DNA of 12,354 bases from Chryseobacterium gleum (GCA_945903925.1 CAMDPJ010000049.1:1-12354); one strand, 5' to 3'; positions 1 through 7,401 are shown, counted from the first letter of the stretch. The notes: a model not told the origin generated them from the letters alone. A program made the numbers and translations.

Positions 1-2
1 AT

Positions 3-224
3 TACATGAGCATTATTGAGTTGGTGCAAAAGGTGGCCGATTACTATCATTTAGATAAATCACTTATTAAACCTATTTCATCAGAATCCTTGAAACAGCC
101 AGCAAAGCGGCCGCCAATTACAGGATTCATTCTCGATAAAGCCATTAAAGATTTAGGTTATTCTCCTCGTTCTTTTGAAGAAGGAATAGCCATTGTAGAG
201 CAGCAAATGAAAGCTTCGCGATAA
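3..224 (+). CDS. C-terminal fragment of an RmlD-like dTDP-4-dehydrorhamnose reductase (SDR family), 5' end outside the window
   Basis: The reading frame is open to the left edge, so only the last 73 residues are visible and the first in-frame ATG (position 6) is almost certainly internal. The visible part has the layout of the C-terminal substrate-binding end of RmlD/SDR-type sugar-nucleotide reductases: a helix (SIIELVQKVADYYHLD), the segment LIKPISSESLKQPAKRPP in which serine/threonine and the A-x-RP motif are typical, and a final stretch around LGYSPRSFEEGI before the stop. Family members reduce dTDP-4-keto-6-deoxy sugars with NADPH in the cytoplasm for surface polysaccharide synthesis. 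The catalytic Tyr-x3-Lys and the Rossmann glycine motif lie outside the window, so the exact substrate cannot be judged; another NAD-dependent epimerase/dehydratase is possible. Confidence 0.7.
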   Translation, partial: YMSIIELVQKVADYYHLDKSLIKPISSESLKQPAKRPPITGFILDKAIKDLGYSPRSFEEGIAIVEQQMKASR

Positions 225-241
225 GAACAAACATGATTTAC

Positions 242-344
242 GTGTAGGACAATAGTTCCTTCGGGGTACCTCATGATGACAACCACAGTAAGGAAGACCT
301 AGTATGTCATCCTGAGGTACCCCGAAGGAACTATTGTCCTACAC
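242..344. repeat. 39-bp near-perfect inverted repeat (hairpin) in an intergenic gap
   Basis: The left arm (242-280) and right arm (306-344) are reverse complements over 39 bp with one mismatch (T274 opposite C312), separated by a 25-nt loop (281-305). The right arm starts GTCATCCTGAG and both arms carry the CCGAAGGAA/TTCCTTCGG block, which resembles dispersed palindromic elements I recall from Bacteroidota intergenic regions. No open reading frame lies inside it and I see no clear flanking target duplication. It is far longer than a normal intrinsic terminator and no T-run follows it. It could still end transcription of the upstream reductase gene or shield mRNA ends. A REP/MITE-like mobile repeat is the most likely nature, by inference. 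Confidence 0.9.
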
Positions 345-391
345 ATCAATTACACAACTTGACTTTGTATCTAACTAACTAAATATATCTC

Positions 392-1060
392 ATGAAATAT
401 CCATTATTATTTTCCTCTTCAGAGAGAAGGGGCCTGTATCTGTTGTTTTTACTATCATTGCTTTTTATTGCGGGTAAATATTTCTTTTTTCCCGCGCAAA
501 GTATGTCGTTAGTGAAGGCCGCAGCCGTTCAAAAGAAAGATACAGTGTATCAAAGTGCTTATCCCAAAAAAGAATGGAAGGTTTACGAAAAGAAAAAGTA
601 TGAATCGAAATATTCTAATGATTACACTAAACCCAAATCTGTTTACTCAAAACCTAAAATAGAGCCTGTAGAATTGAATTCGGCCGCACAAGAACAATTG
701 GTTTTACTCAATGGAATAGGAGAGAGCTTCGCATCTCGCATTCTTAAATATCGAGAGATTATTGGCGGATACGTTTCTAAAGAACAATTGCTGCAAGTGT
801 ATGGTTTAGATTCTGTTTTGTATCTAAAAATAAAAGATGATGTGTTGGTTAATTCGTCCTTGGTGAAGAGATACAACATCAATATCGATACTGAAGAAGA
901 ATTGGCGAAGTTTAGAAGAATAGGATATAAGCGTGCTAAAATATTGGTGAATTATCGAAATCAACACGGAAAATTCTCATCAATAAAAGATTTAATGAAA
1001 ACACAAGTTTTCAGCGATTCTCTATTATATTTGATTGAACCTTATATTTTACTACAATGA
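392..1060 (+). CDS. Membrane-anchored protein with two ComEA-type helix-hairpin-helix domains
   Basis: This 222-residue protein has a short N-terminus, one hydrophobic segment at about residues 14-33, a Lys/Tyr-rich linker (about 48-90), and two helix-hairpin-helix units. The first is about 95-139, with the hairpin LNGIGESFASRILKYR at 106-121; the second is about 165-207, with RRIGYKRAKILVNYR at 175-189. The G-I-G / A-x2-I-x2-YR pattern is that of ComEA/DUF655-type modules, which in known ComEA bind double-stranded DNA during uptake. With a single N-terminal anchor, the HhH part probably faces the periplasm. Its TGA stop overlaps the ATG of apt (ATGA, 4 bp), which suggests translational coupling. 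No other competence gene is visible, so a DNA-uptake role is inference; the family assignment is firm, the function is not. Confidence 0.8.
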   Translation: MKYPLLFSSSERRGLYLLFLLSLLFIAGKYFFFPAQSMSLVKAAAVQKKDTVYQSAYPKKEWKVYEKKKYESKYSNDYTKPKSVYSKPKIEPVELNSAAQEQLVLLNGIGESFASRILKYREIIGGYVSKEQLLQVYGLDSVLYLKIKDDVLVNSSLVKRYNINIDTEEELAKFRRIGYKRAKILVNYRNQHGKFSSIKDLMKTQVFSDSLLYLIEPYILLQ

Positions 1061-1584
1061 TTTCAGAAAAAATAAAAAGCACTGTACGAGATGTACAAGA
1101 TTTTCCAAAACCAGGTATCTTATTTAAAGATATTACTCCCCTTTTAGTGGATTTTAGAGTAAGAAGGCAAATAGTTAAAGCTTTGGCTGTTGAAGCGCGC
1201 AAGCTAAAAGTAGATGCAATTATTGGTATAGAAAGCAGAGGTTTTTTGTTTGGAATCTCTTTGGCCGACGAACTTAATGTTCCTTTTGTTCCAGTGCGTA
1301 AAGCGGGCAAATTACCTTTCAATAAAAACAAAGTTGAATATGAATTGGAATATGGTACCGCCGAAATTGAAATTCATACTGATGCTTTGGTGAAAGGAAG
1401 CAGAGTTTTAATTCACGATGATTTATTGGCAACTGGCGGCACTGCTGTTGCTGCTGCTGAGTTAGTAAAATCAATTGGTGGCGATGTTGCAGGCTTCGGT
1501 TTTATCATCGAGTTAAGTGATTTAAAAGGGCGTGAAAAATTATTGAAGTACAACACCAACATTATTTCTCTTGCTGCGTATTGA
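1057..1584 (+). CDS. apt: Adenine phosphoribosyltransferase
   Basis: Cytoplasmic purine salvage enzyme that joins adenine to PRPP to give AMP and pyrophosphate. The 175-residue length is normal for bacterial Apt. Visible motifs are FPKPGILFKDITPLL at residues 16-30 (typical Apt N-terminus), ESRGF at 59-63, the Y-x-L-EYG segment of the flexible loop at about 95-100, and the PRPP-binding motif VLIHDDLLATGGT at 117-129 with its paired acidic residues. The ATG is fixed by overlap with the stop codon of the preceding HhH gene (ATGA), so the two are probably co-transcribed. A G+C-rich patch follows the stop codon before the acyl-CoA dehydrogenase gene. Confidence 0.96.
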   Translation: MISEKIKSTVRDVQDFPKPGILFKDITPLLVDFRVRRQIVKALAVEARKLKVDAIIGIESRGFLFGISLADELNVPFVPVRKAGKLPFNKNKVEYELEYGTAEIEIHTDALVKGSRVLIHDDLLATGGTAVAAAELVKSIGGDVAGFGFIIELSDLKGREKLLKYNTNIISLAAY

Positions 1585-1630
1585 GGGCAGCCCCCGCGGG
1601 CATTAGTTAATAATTTTATAAAGGCGATAT

Positions 1631-2770
1631 ATGGATTTTAGCTTAGATGAAAACCAAAAGATGATTGCGCAAATGGTACGCGATTTTGCACAAAAAGAAA
1701 TACTTCCTTTCAGAAATCATTGGGACGAAAAACAAATTTTCCCGGTTGATGTTTTCAAAAAAATGGGTGAATTAGGATTGATGGGCGTTTTGGTTCCCGA
1801 AGAATATGGTGGGTCGGGTTTTGGCTACAACGAATATGTAACCGCAATAACAGAGATTTCTAAAGTGTGTGGCGGTATTGGTTTATCAATGGCTGCGCAC
1901 AATTCTTTATGCACCAATCATATTTTGTACTTCGGTAACGATGATCAAAAAAGAAAATATGTGCCAAAATTGGCTACTGCCGAATTTATTGGTGCTTGGG
2001 GTTTAACAGAACCAAGTACAGGTTCTGATGCAGCAAACATGATAACCACGGCGGTTCGAGATGGAGATGGTTGGGTTATCAATGGTTCTAAAACTTTTAT
2101 CACTCATGGTATTTCGGGTGATGTTGTGGTGTTGATGACACGTACAGGCAAACTTGGTGAAAAAAATAATGCAACTGCTTTTTTGATTGATAAGGGTATT
2201 GCAGGTTTTACAGCAGGTAAGAAAGAAGATAAATTAGGCATGCGTGCATCGGAAACAGCGGAGTTGATTTTTCAAGATTGTAAAATTCCCGATTCATGCA
2301 GATTAGGCGAAGTAGGTAGCGGATTTAAACAAGCTTTAGCGATATTAGATGGTGGTAGAATTTCTATTGCAGCTTTAGGTTTAGGTATTGCGAAAGGAGC
2401 TTATGAAGCTGCTTTGAAGTATTCTAAAGAGCGCCAGCAGTTTGGTAAATCTATTTCCGATTTTCAAGCCATAGCTTTCAAATTGGCTGATATGGCGACT
2501 AAAATTGATGCAGCAGAAATGTTGATTTTCCGTGCTGCTTATTTAAAAAACAATCATTTGCCAGTATCCAAAGAATCGGCTATGGCTAAATTGTATTCTT
2601 CTGAAATTGCAGTAGAAGTGGCCAACGATGGAGTACAAATTCATGGCGGATATGGCTACATCAAAGATTTTCCAGCAGAGAAATATTACAGAGATGCTAA
2701 GTTGTGTACCATTGGTGAAGGAACAAGTGAAATTCAAAAAGTGGTGATTTCACGAGAAATACTCAAATAA
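1631..2770 (+). CDS. Acyl-CoA dehydrogenase (short/branched-chain type)
   Basis: FAD-dependent enzyme that makes the alpha,beta double bond in acyl-CoA thioesters and passes electrons to electron-transfer flavoprotein. The 379-residue length is that of the SCAD/isovaleryl group. Family signature 1 is AWGLTEPSTGSDAAN at residues 122-136, the flavin-contacting WVINGSKTFIT is at 148-158, and signature 2 ends in QIHGGYGY (336-343) and IGEGTSEIQ (361-369). Glu363 lies at the catalytic base position used by short-chain and glutaryl/isobutyryl-type members, unlike the isovaleryl enzyme, whose base sits elsewhere. Substrate preference is not readable; butyryl-CoA or a branched acyl-CoA are both reasonable. 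The start is the ATG at 1631, preceded by AAGG (1620-1623) as a weak ribosome binding site. It lies 46 bp after apt and may or may not share its transcript. Confidence 0.93.
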   Translation: MDFSLDENQKMIAQMVRDFAQKEILPFRNHWDEKQIFPVDVFKKMGELGLMGVLVPEEYGGSGFGYNEYVTAITEISKVCGGIGLSMAAHNSLCTNHILYFGNDDQKRKYVPKLATAEFIGAWGLTEPSTGSDAANMITTAVRDGDGWVINGSKTFITHGISGDVVVLMTRTGKLGEKNNATAFLIDKGIAGFTAGKKEDKLGMRASETAELIFQDCKIPDSCRLGEVGSGFKQALAILDGGRISIAALGLGIAKGAYEAALKYSKERQQFGKSISDFQAIAFKLADMATKIDAAEMLIFRAAYLKNNHLPVSKESAMAKLYSSEIAVEVANDGVQIHGGYGYIKDFPAEKYYRDAKLCTIGEGTSEIQKVVISREILK

Positions 2771-2776
2771 TTAAAT

Positions 2777-2837
2777 CGTTCAATGTTCAATGTTCAAAGT
2801 TAGCTAACATTGAACTTTAAACATTGAACATTGAACG
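2777..2837. repeat. 25-bp inverted repeat built from GTTCAAT heptamers; possible terminator
   Basis: The left arm (2777-2801) and right arm (2813-2837) pair at 24 of 25 positions (C2795 opposite A2819) around an 11-nt loop. Each arm is itself a tandem array of a 7-bp unit (GTTCAAT, GTTCAAT, GTTCAAA on the left; the reverse complement on the right). The right arm is followed within 2 nt by a run of six T (2840-2845), so on the plus strand it has the layout of an intrinsic terminator for the acyl-CoA dehydrogenase gene 6 bp upstream, though the stem is A+T-rich. It runs to within 8 nt of the next gene's ATG at 2846, so the structure may also affect that gene's expression. Confidence 0.85.
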
Positions 2838-2845
2838 TCTTTTTT

Positions 2846-3421
2846 ATGCCCGATTTCGATTATTTCAATTGGATCATATTTCCCTTACTTATCTTTTGTT
2901 CGAGATTGGTGGATGTTTCTTTAGGTACCATGCGCCATATTTTTGTGGCCAGAGGCTTTAAGAAGTTTGCACCATTGCTCGGTTTTTTTGAAGTTTTGAT
3001 TTGGATAATAGTAGCCAAACAAATTTTTAATGAGGCCAATAGCTGGCAACATTATGTGGCTTGGGCAGCCGGATTTGCTACTGGTAATTACATCGGTTTA
3101 ATTTTAGAAGAGCGATTGGCTTTGGGCTTACAAATGTTGCGCATCATCACCGATCAAGACTGTGAGGCTTTGGTGAAAGAGCTCACCGCAGGCAATCATG
3201 GAATATCTATTGTCGACGGACAAGGATCGCAAGGTCCGATAAAAATTATTTTCACCGTTGTTGCCCGCAAAAATTTAAAGCAAGTCATCGCGGTAGTTTT
3301 AAAGCACAATCCAACATCATTCTACTCCATTGAAGATGTTCGCAATGCCCAATCGGGCATTTTTTCATCTACTAAAGATTATTCTTTCTTTTCGTTGAGA
3401 AGATTAGGTAAGCAGAAGTAG
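2846..3421 (+). CDS. UPF0316-type membrane protein (DUF5698 + DUF2179)
   Basis: This 191-residue protein has about three hydrophobic helices (about residues 8-28, 42-60 and 68-88) and then a soluble C-terminal domain. The N-terminal part, with SRLVDVSLGTMRHIFVARG and a G-x3-E motif, matches the DUF5698 membrane domain; the C-terminal part, ending FYSIEDVRNA at about 159-168, matches DUF2179. Together these define the UPF0316 group, whose function is unknown. I chose the ATG at 2846. A TTG in frame at 2831 would add five residues, but it lies inside the palindrome arm and gives a less natural N-terminus. No good Shine-Dalgarno is seen. It converges on the minus-strand exported-protein gene, with 17 bp between the stop codons. 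Confidence 0.85.
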   Translation: MPDFDYFNWIIFPLLIFCSRLVDVSLGTMRHIFVARGFKKFAPLLGFFEVLIWIIVAKQIFNEANSWQHYVAWAAGFATGNYIGLILEERLALGLQMLRIITDQDCEALVKELTAGNHGISIVDGQGSQGPIKIIFTVVARKNLKQVIAVVLKHNPTSFYSIEDVRNAQSGIFSSTKDYSFFSLRRLGKQK

Positions 3422-3432
3422 ATTAACTTCTG
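3413..3432. terminator. Small hairpin between convergent genes, possible bidirectional terminator
   Basis: A perfect 7-bp stem (CAGAAGT at 3413-3419 with ACTTCTG at 3426-3432) and a 6-nt loop span the TAG stop of the UPF0316 gene, just before the end of the converging T9SS cargo gene (stop at 3439-3441). The place fits a shared terminator, but no clear T-run follows on either strand, so the functional call is weak. Confidence 0.4.
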
Positions 3433-3438
3433 TTGTGC

Positions 3439-5157
3439 CTATTGTATTACTAATTTTTGAACACCGCTATTGCTGCCTGTATGCACTTGTACAAAATAGA
3501 CTCCCGCACCTAAATTAGAGTTGCCAATAGAGTATTGCTGCTTACCTGTATTTTGAATTCCTAAGTTTTTACTTTCAATTTTTTCGCCCAACACATTGTG
3601 AATATTTACAGTGATATTTTCACTTTGCTTCAATTCGTAAATCAAATGAATGTTAGCAGCGCTGCTGGGATTAGGATAAATCACAAAAGAAAAACTTTCA
3701 TTTTTTATTTCATTTACCGATACATTTAAAGCAGTGGAAAGTTTTAGGTACAATATGTTGTTGTAGTTTCCTAACATATTTTCCTCTAAGATGTAAGCAC
3801 CAGGGGTGTCATCTTCCTGAACAATCACGTGCAAGTGACTATCTACATGCTTGGCTAAAGATGGGTATACATATTCGTGGAAGGAGCTTGCTTTTTCGGT
3901 TGCTGGTGTGATATCATTGGGCACTAAGCTCCAGTTGTTACCACCATCCTCAGATTTTATCGCGTAAATATGGCGGTAGTTGATAGAATCACCTACAGAA
4001 TACCATTCTTCAGTAAAGGCAGAATAAACCAAGTAGAGGGCATTGTTTTGGTCTACTCCAGCAGAAGGCATTGATGATAGACCTACACCGTAAGATGGGA
4101 ATTTATAATTCTTTTTAGCAGGAGAAATTGTTTGATCATTATCTAAATCGATGGACTGGGCAATTAAGTGCGGAAGAAATTCTGTCTCATTCCAATAATA
4201 CAAACCATTTGTACCAGAATAATAAGAAATTGCGCTATCGCCTGTTACATCGTTTAATAATCGAGTAAATCCATACCAAATGTGGGCTTTACCATTGTTG
4301 TCAACCAATATTTCAGTTGCTCCATCGCAAGTGTAAGGCGTGTCGGTAACTAATGTTTTGGCTTCTTCAAACTTATCGTAAGGAAAATCAGATACTACTT
4401 TTTTGGTCCAGTGGTCACCATTATCTGCTGATTTAAGCACTACCACATCCATCCATTTACAAGCCAATACAATCGCTACATTATTGCCGTTTGCGTCAAT
4501 GTTGTAGTAATCACCTTTAATAGAAACAGTCCATGAGGTGTCCACACCAGCAATGGTGTCGGGAGTAGTCCAGTTTACGCCACCATCAGTAGATTTAGCA
4601 TACAGCATATTTCCATCCATTCCATATACTAAAGATCCACCATCATCGGTCATTGGTGTTGCTGCAATTACATGAATAGTGTTGCCATCTGGGCCCCCTG
4701 CAACAGCTCTGCTCCACAGTAAATGTTGCCCTGGAAATAATTTTTTTTCTGTCCAAGTGCCACTTCCCTTTGTATTTCTTGAAAGCATAAGTAAAGAAGT
4801 ATCTGAATTACGATGCGAGATAACTACTTCTTTACCATTGGCCAACAACAAAATGTTAGGCCATCCTGTTATTTGAGTTTCTATTCTGCTAATAATATTT
4901 CCGGCGTTGTATTTCCATGAAGTTCCGTTGAAATAGTTGTAGCCAGTACCTCTGTCGTTCGGACTCTTAGAATTAGGATTGGTAGACAGCATCCAAACGG
5001 CAGAAATTGTTCCATCGCTATTGTTTACTATTCTTTTTTGCGAAGAGCCATTGGTTTGCAAATCGAAAGTAGTAGTGCCAATTGCTTTTTCAGTAAAATT
5101 TTGTGCGAAAAGTAGGTGGGTAAATAGTATTGTGCTTAGTAATAATAATTTGCTCAT
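3439..5157 (-). CDS. T9SS-exported protein with Asp-box (BNR/sialidase-like) repeats
   Basis: This 572-residue protein has an N-terminal signal peptide (about residues 1-19, ending LLFAQ), a large central region, and a C-terminal type A T9SS sorting domain at about 487-572 (YPNPSS at 494-499, NVLGEKI, GAGVYFVQV, final KLVIQ). Three Asp-box motifs (S-x-D-x-G-x2-W) are visible at 189-197, 243-251 and 402-410, and D-x-G repeats occur throughout, which suggests a beta-propeller like that of sialidases and other BNR proteins. The arginine triad and catalytic tyrosine of true sialidases cannot be confirmed, so enzyme activity should not be assumed. It is probably carried across the outer membrane and released or anchored at the surface. 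It lies 71 bp downstream of another exported protein gene on the same strand. Confidence 0.88.
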   Translation of the reverse strand: MSKLLLLSTILFTHLLFAQNFTEKAIGTTTFDLQTNGSSQKRIVNNSDGTISAVWMLSTNPNSKSPNDRGTGYNYFNGTSWKYNAGNIISRIETQITGWPNILLLANGKEVVISHRNSDTSLLMLSRNTKGSGTWTEKKLFPGQHLLWSRAVAGGPDGNTIHVIAATPMTDDGGSLVYGMDGNMLYAKSTDGGVNWTTPDTIAGVDTSWTVSIKGDYYNIDANGNNVAIVLACKWMDVVVLKSADNGDHWTKKVVSDFPYDKFEEAKTLVTDTPYTCDGATEILVDNNGKAHIWYGFTRLLNDVTGDSAISYYSGTNGLYYWNETEFLPHLIAQSIDLDNDQTISPAKKNYKFPSYGVGLSSMPSAGVDQNNALYLVYSAFTEEWYSVGDSINYRHIYAIKSEDGGNNWSLVPNDITPATEKASSFHEYVYPSLAKHVDSHLHVIVQEDDTPGAYILEENMLGNYNNILYLKLSTALNVSVNEIKNESFSFVIYPNPSSAANIHLIYELKQSENITVNIHNVLGEKIESKNLGIQNTGKQQYSIGNSNLGAGVYFVQVHTGSNSGVQKLVIQ

Positions 5158-5228
5158 AACTCATTTTTTGTAGCTGGGAAGTTAAGCAAAAATGAAAGAA
5201 AAGCAATATTAAAATGAGGGGTGAAATT

Positions 5229-6290
5229 TTATTTTGTTTTGCCCATTTCTTCTGCGATAGGCGTTAGATTTATAGAAATTTGTTTGTATTCTAGGGCCGA
5301 GGGGCGAATTTTAACAAAGAGATACAATTGATTTTCTATAATCTCAAAGTTGTCGATGAAATAATAACCTGGAGCATCGGCAAAAATAAAATCGCGTTTA
5401 AATTCAAAGGTTCTTCCTCTTTTCCAATCTACAATATAAATGTTGTTTCGAATGGCAGGGTAGGGTTGGTTAAGCACAACTACAAAATCTTTATAGGCAT
5501 CTACCTGCTGTATGCTTTCCCACTCTAATTTTTGAATGTTGTTATACAATCCGCCATCACTAACAAATACCCACGAATAAAAAGAATCTTTTTTGATGAA
5601 AACGCCGTGCGCGCTTTGGTACAGCTTGAATTTTGGGGTAGAATCGAGTGTGAGTGGATAAATAATGTTTACATCTGATTTACTCATAGAAATGGCACGA
5701 GTTTGAAATTTCCCTAAGTAGGTGATGTAAGCTGCCGAAGAAGTATCTTTCAGTTGCTGACTCTTATACATGGCATACAACAAAGTGGTGTCTTCAATTT
5801 TTAAGCGATAGTTATTGGGCATTTCTGGTTTTGATGGAATCCACGATGGTTCGTAAGAACTTTGGTAACTAAAATATTTGCTATTGGATGCTGTTTTTGA
5901 AATGTAGTTGTCGAGCAACCAAACCAAAGAATTGTCGATGTTTTTGGTAAGCGGAATAGTAAAAATTAAGCTGTCGATTTTTGGTAAAGCCTTTTCTCCT
6001 TTTTCACTTCTAAAGTACATGGGAATAGGAGTGATTTTTGCGATGCCATGTTTTGTTTCTTGGCGCTGAAACACAAATTTATATTGTGTTTTGGTGAGTC
6101 CGTCGGTATAAATAGCATAATCCAACATTCCTAAAAAATAGTTCACCACCAAATCGTCGTTGGCGCCATCTTCATTAAAATCTTTGGTGAATATTTTGGG
6201 AGCAGTTTGCGCGAAAACAGAAAACGACAACAAAGCTACAACTACAGTTCCTTTAAGTTTTAATGCTAAGTTGTTTTTACTTTTTTTCAT
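5229..6290 (-). CDS. Exported protein of unknown function with an EF-hand-like/FG-GAP calcium-loop motif
   Basis: I do not recognise the family of this 353-residue protein. The N-terminus is basic (MKKSKNN) and followed by a hydrophobic segment ending FSVFAQT, a signal peptide with likely cleavage near residue 28. Directly after it is DFNEDGANDDLVV (residues 37-49), whose D37, N39, D41 and D45 spacing resembles the D-x-N-x-D-G-x3-D calcium loop of FG-GAP/VCBS repeats; only one copy is evident. The rest is rich in aromatic residues and short beta-like stretches, with no T9SS sorting domain or lipobox, so it is probably periplasmic or outer-membrane associated. It precedes the T9SS cargo gene on the same strand and may share its transcript. 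The 136-bp gap to the divergent gene at 6427 must hold its promoter, but I see no convincing one. Confidence 0.75.
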   Translation of the reverse strand: MKKSKNNLALKLKGTVVVALLSFSVFAQTAPKIFTKDFNEDGANDDLVVNYFLGMLDYAIYTDGLTKTQYKFVFQRQETKHGIAKITPIPMYFRSEKGEKALPKIDSLIFTIPLTKNIDNSLVWLLDNYISKTASNSKYFSYQSSYEPSWIPSKPEMPNNYRLKIEDTTLLYAMYKSQQLKDTSSAAYITYLGKFQTRAISMSKSDVNIIYPLTLDSTPKFKLYQSAHGVFIKKDSFYSWVFVSDGGLYNNIQKLEWESIQQVDAYKDFVVVLNQPYPAIRNNIYIVDWKRGRTFEFKRDFIFADAPGYYFIDNFEIIENQLYLFVKIRPSALEYKQISINLTPIAEEMGKTK

Positions 6291-6426
6291 CCCTTCGAAT
6301 TTAACTAAATTCTAAAAGCCCTGTAAATAAAGTGAAATATGATTTTCGCAATGCAATGTTGAAAACTTCAACCTTGCTTTTTAAACTTACAAATGCCGTG
6401 CCTCGTTACATAAGAAAACACTCAGC

Positions 6427-6675
6427 ATGGATATTAATGAATTACGAAAATTGGAAATAAAAGAAAGTCTTTTGGTTCTAAATAGAAAAGGATTGTTAAT
6501 GGATGAGGTGGTGGTGCAAGGTATGTTGCGCTTGCGCTTATACAGTTTGGCCAACTATTATGTACAAGCTGTTTTTAACAAACACGACAATACCTTACTT
6601 GAAGTAAAACCTTTAATGACGCAAGACGATTGGGATCCGTATTTAGAATCTAAAAACCTAAAAAATTATTTCTAA
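6427..6675 (+). CDS. Small protein of unknown function, upstream of a methyltransferase
   Basis: An 82-residue protein that I do not recognise. It has no signal peptide or membrane segment and appears cytoplasmic. Its N-terminal part (MDINELRKLEIKESLLVLNRKG) looks helical, the middle (EVVVQGMLRLRLYSLANYYVQAVFNKHDN) is mixed alpha/beta with hydrophobic positions fitting a small folded domain, and the C-terminus has DDWDPYLESKNLKNYF. Coding is supported by good codon usage for this genome, a sensible ATG, and the 9-bp spacing to the following methyltransferase gene, which implies co-transcription. No functional claim can be made. Confidence 0.75.
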   Translation: MDINELRKLEIKESLLVLNRKGLLMDEVVVQGMLRLRLYSLANYYVQAVFNKHDNTLLEVKPLMTQDDWDPYLESKNLKNYF

Positions 6676-6684
6676 CATTGGCAG

Positions 6685-7401
6685 ATGAAAAAATCTGCTT
6701 CAGTAGATGTTATAGGTATTGCTTGCAAAGAGTTTGTTGCTAAAGGAAAAGCTGCTGATATTGTGGTGAATAGTAGTATCAATGAAGAATCAATAATTCC
6801 CGTTTCTTATTTATTTCGTACCCATAAGGAGATGCCCGAAATTGAGCATGTTGCACTTGCTGCATGTAAGGGCAAAGTTTTAGAAATTGGTGCAGGCGTT
6901 GGTTCTCACGCCTTAGAATTAAAAAATAATAATATTGAAATTTTGGCTTTAGACAATTCACAAGGTTGTTGTGAAGTGGCTGTTGAGCGAGGAGTAAAGA
7001 ATTTTATTTGCCAAGAATTTAATGATAAAATTGAAGGAAAATTCGATACCATTTTAATGATGATGAATGGCATTGGTGTTTGTGGAACGATAGAAGGCTT
7101 GGAGGAATTTTTAAAACGAGCGAAAGGTTTGTTACATTCTAACGGACAAATTATTTTCGACTCGTGCGATATTCTCGACATGTTTTTAGAAGAAGATGGT
7201 TCTGTGAATTTCGATTTGAATGGCCCATATTATGGAGAAGTAGAGTATCAAATGAGTTTCAAGAAATACATAGGCGAGGCTTTTAAATGGTTATTTATTG
7301 ATGAAGATAAAATGAAAGAAATCGCAGAGAAACAAGGATATTCTTTTGAGATTTTATTTAAGGAAGAAGAGGGAATGTATTTAGGAAGATTGAGTGTTTA
7401 A
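6685..7401 (+). CDS. Class I SAM-dependent methyltransferase
   Basis: A 238-residue Rossmann-fold methyltransferase. Motif I is VLEIGAGVGSH (residues 65-75), an acidic residue ends strand 2 at ALD90, and the strand 4 region DTILMMMNGIG (121-131) follows, with a later strand GQIIFDS at 154-160. The roughly 60-residue N-terminal extension before motif I probably forms part of a substrate cap. There is no NPPY-type motif of base methyltransferases, so a small molecule or a protein side chain is more likely than nucleic acid, but the substrate cannot be read from sequence. It follows the 82-residue gene by 9 bp and lies 114 bp upstream of the HMG-CoA lyase-like gene. Confidence 0.85.
   Translation: MKKSASVDVIGIACKEFVAKGKAADIVVNSSINEESIIPVSYLFRTHKEMPEIEHVALAACKGKVLEIGAGVGSHALELKNNNIEILALDNSQGCCEVAVERGVKNFICQEFNDKIEGKFDTILMMMNGIGVCGTIEGLEEFLKRAKGLLHSNGQIIFDSCDILDMFLEEDGSVNFDLNGPYYGEVEYQMSFKKYIGEAFKWLFIDEDKMKEIAEKQGYSFEILFKEEEGMYLGRLSV

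Noticed and set aside
242..344. CRISPR repeat or transposon end pair
   Set aside because: There is only one inverted pair, no regularly spaced direct repeats, no cas genes and no transposase, so it is a hairpin repeat and not an array or a complete insertion sequence.
1011..1331. Minus-strand open frame of 106 codons across the HhH/apt junction
   Set aside because: It lies opposite two well-supported genes and the product resembles no protein domain; it is a shadow frame.
2831..2845. TTG start that would lengthen the UPF0316 protein by five residues
   Set aside because: It lies in the right arm of the palindrome, has no ribosome binding site, and the ATG at 2846 gives a natural N-terminus.
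3439..5157. Functional sialidase call for the Asp-box protein
   Set aside because: Asp-boxes occur in many non-enzymatic propellers and I could not identify the catalytic arginine triad, tyrosine or the usual FRIP motif.
6291..6426. Promoters in the divergent gap between the exported protein gene and the 82-residue gene
   Set aside because: Several TTG and TA-rich stretches exist, but none gives a convincing -33/-7 pair at the right spacing on either strand.
6779..7181. Minus-strand open frames opposite the methyltransferase gene
   Set aside because: The plus strand has clear methyltransferase motifs here, and the opposite-strand products have no domain-like composition.
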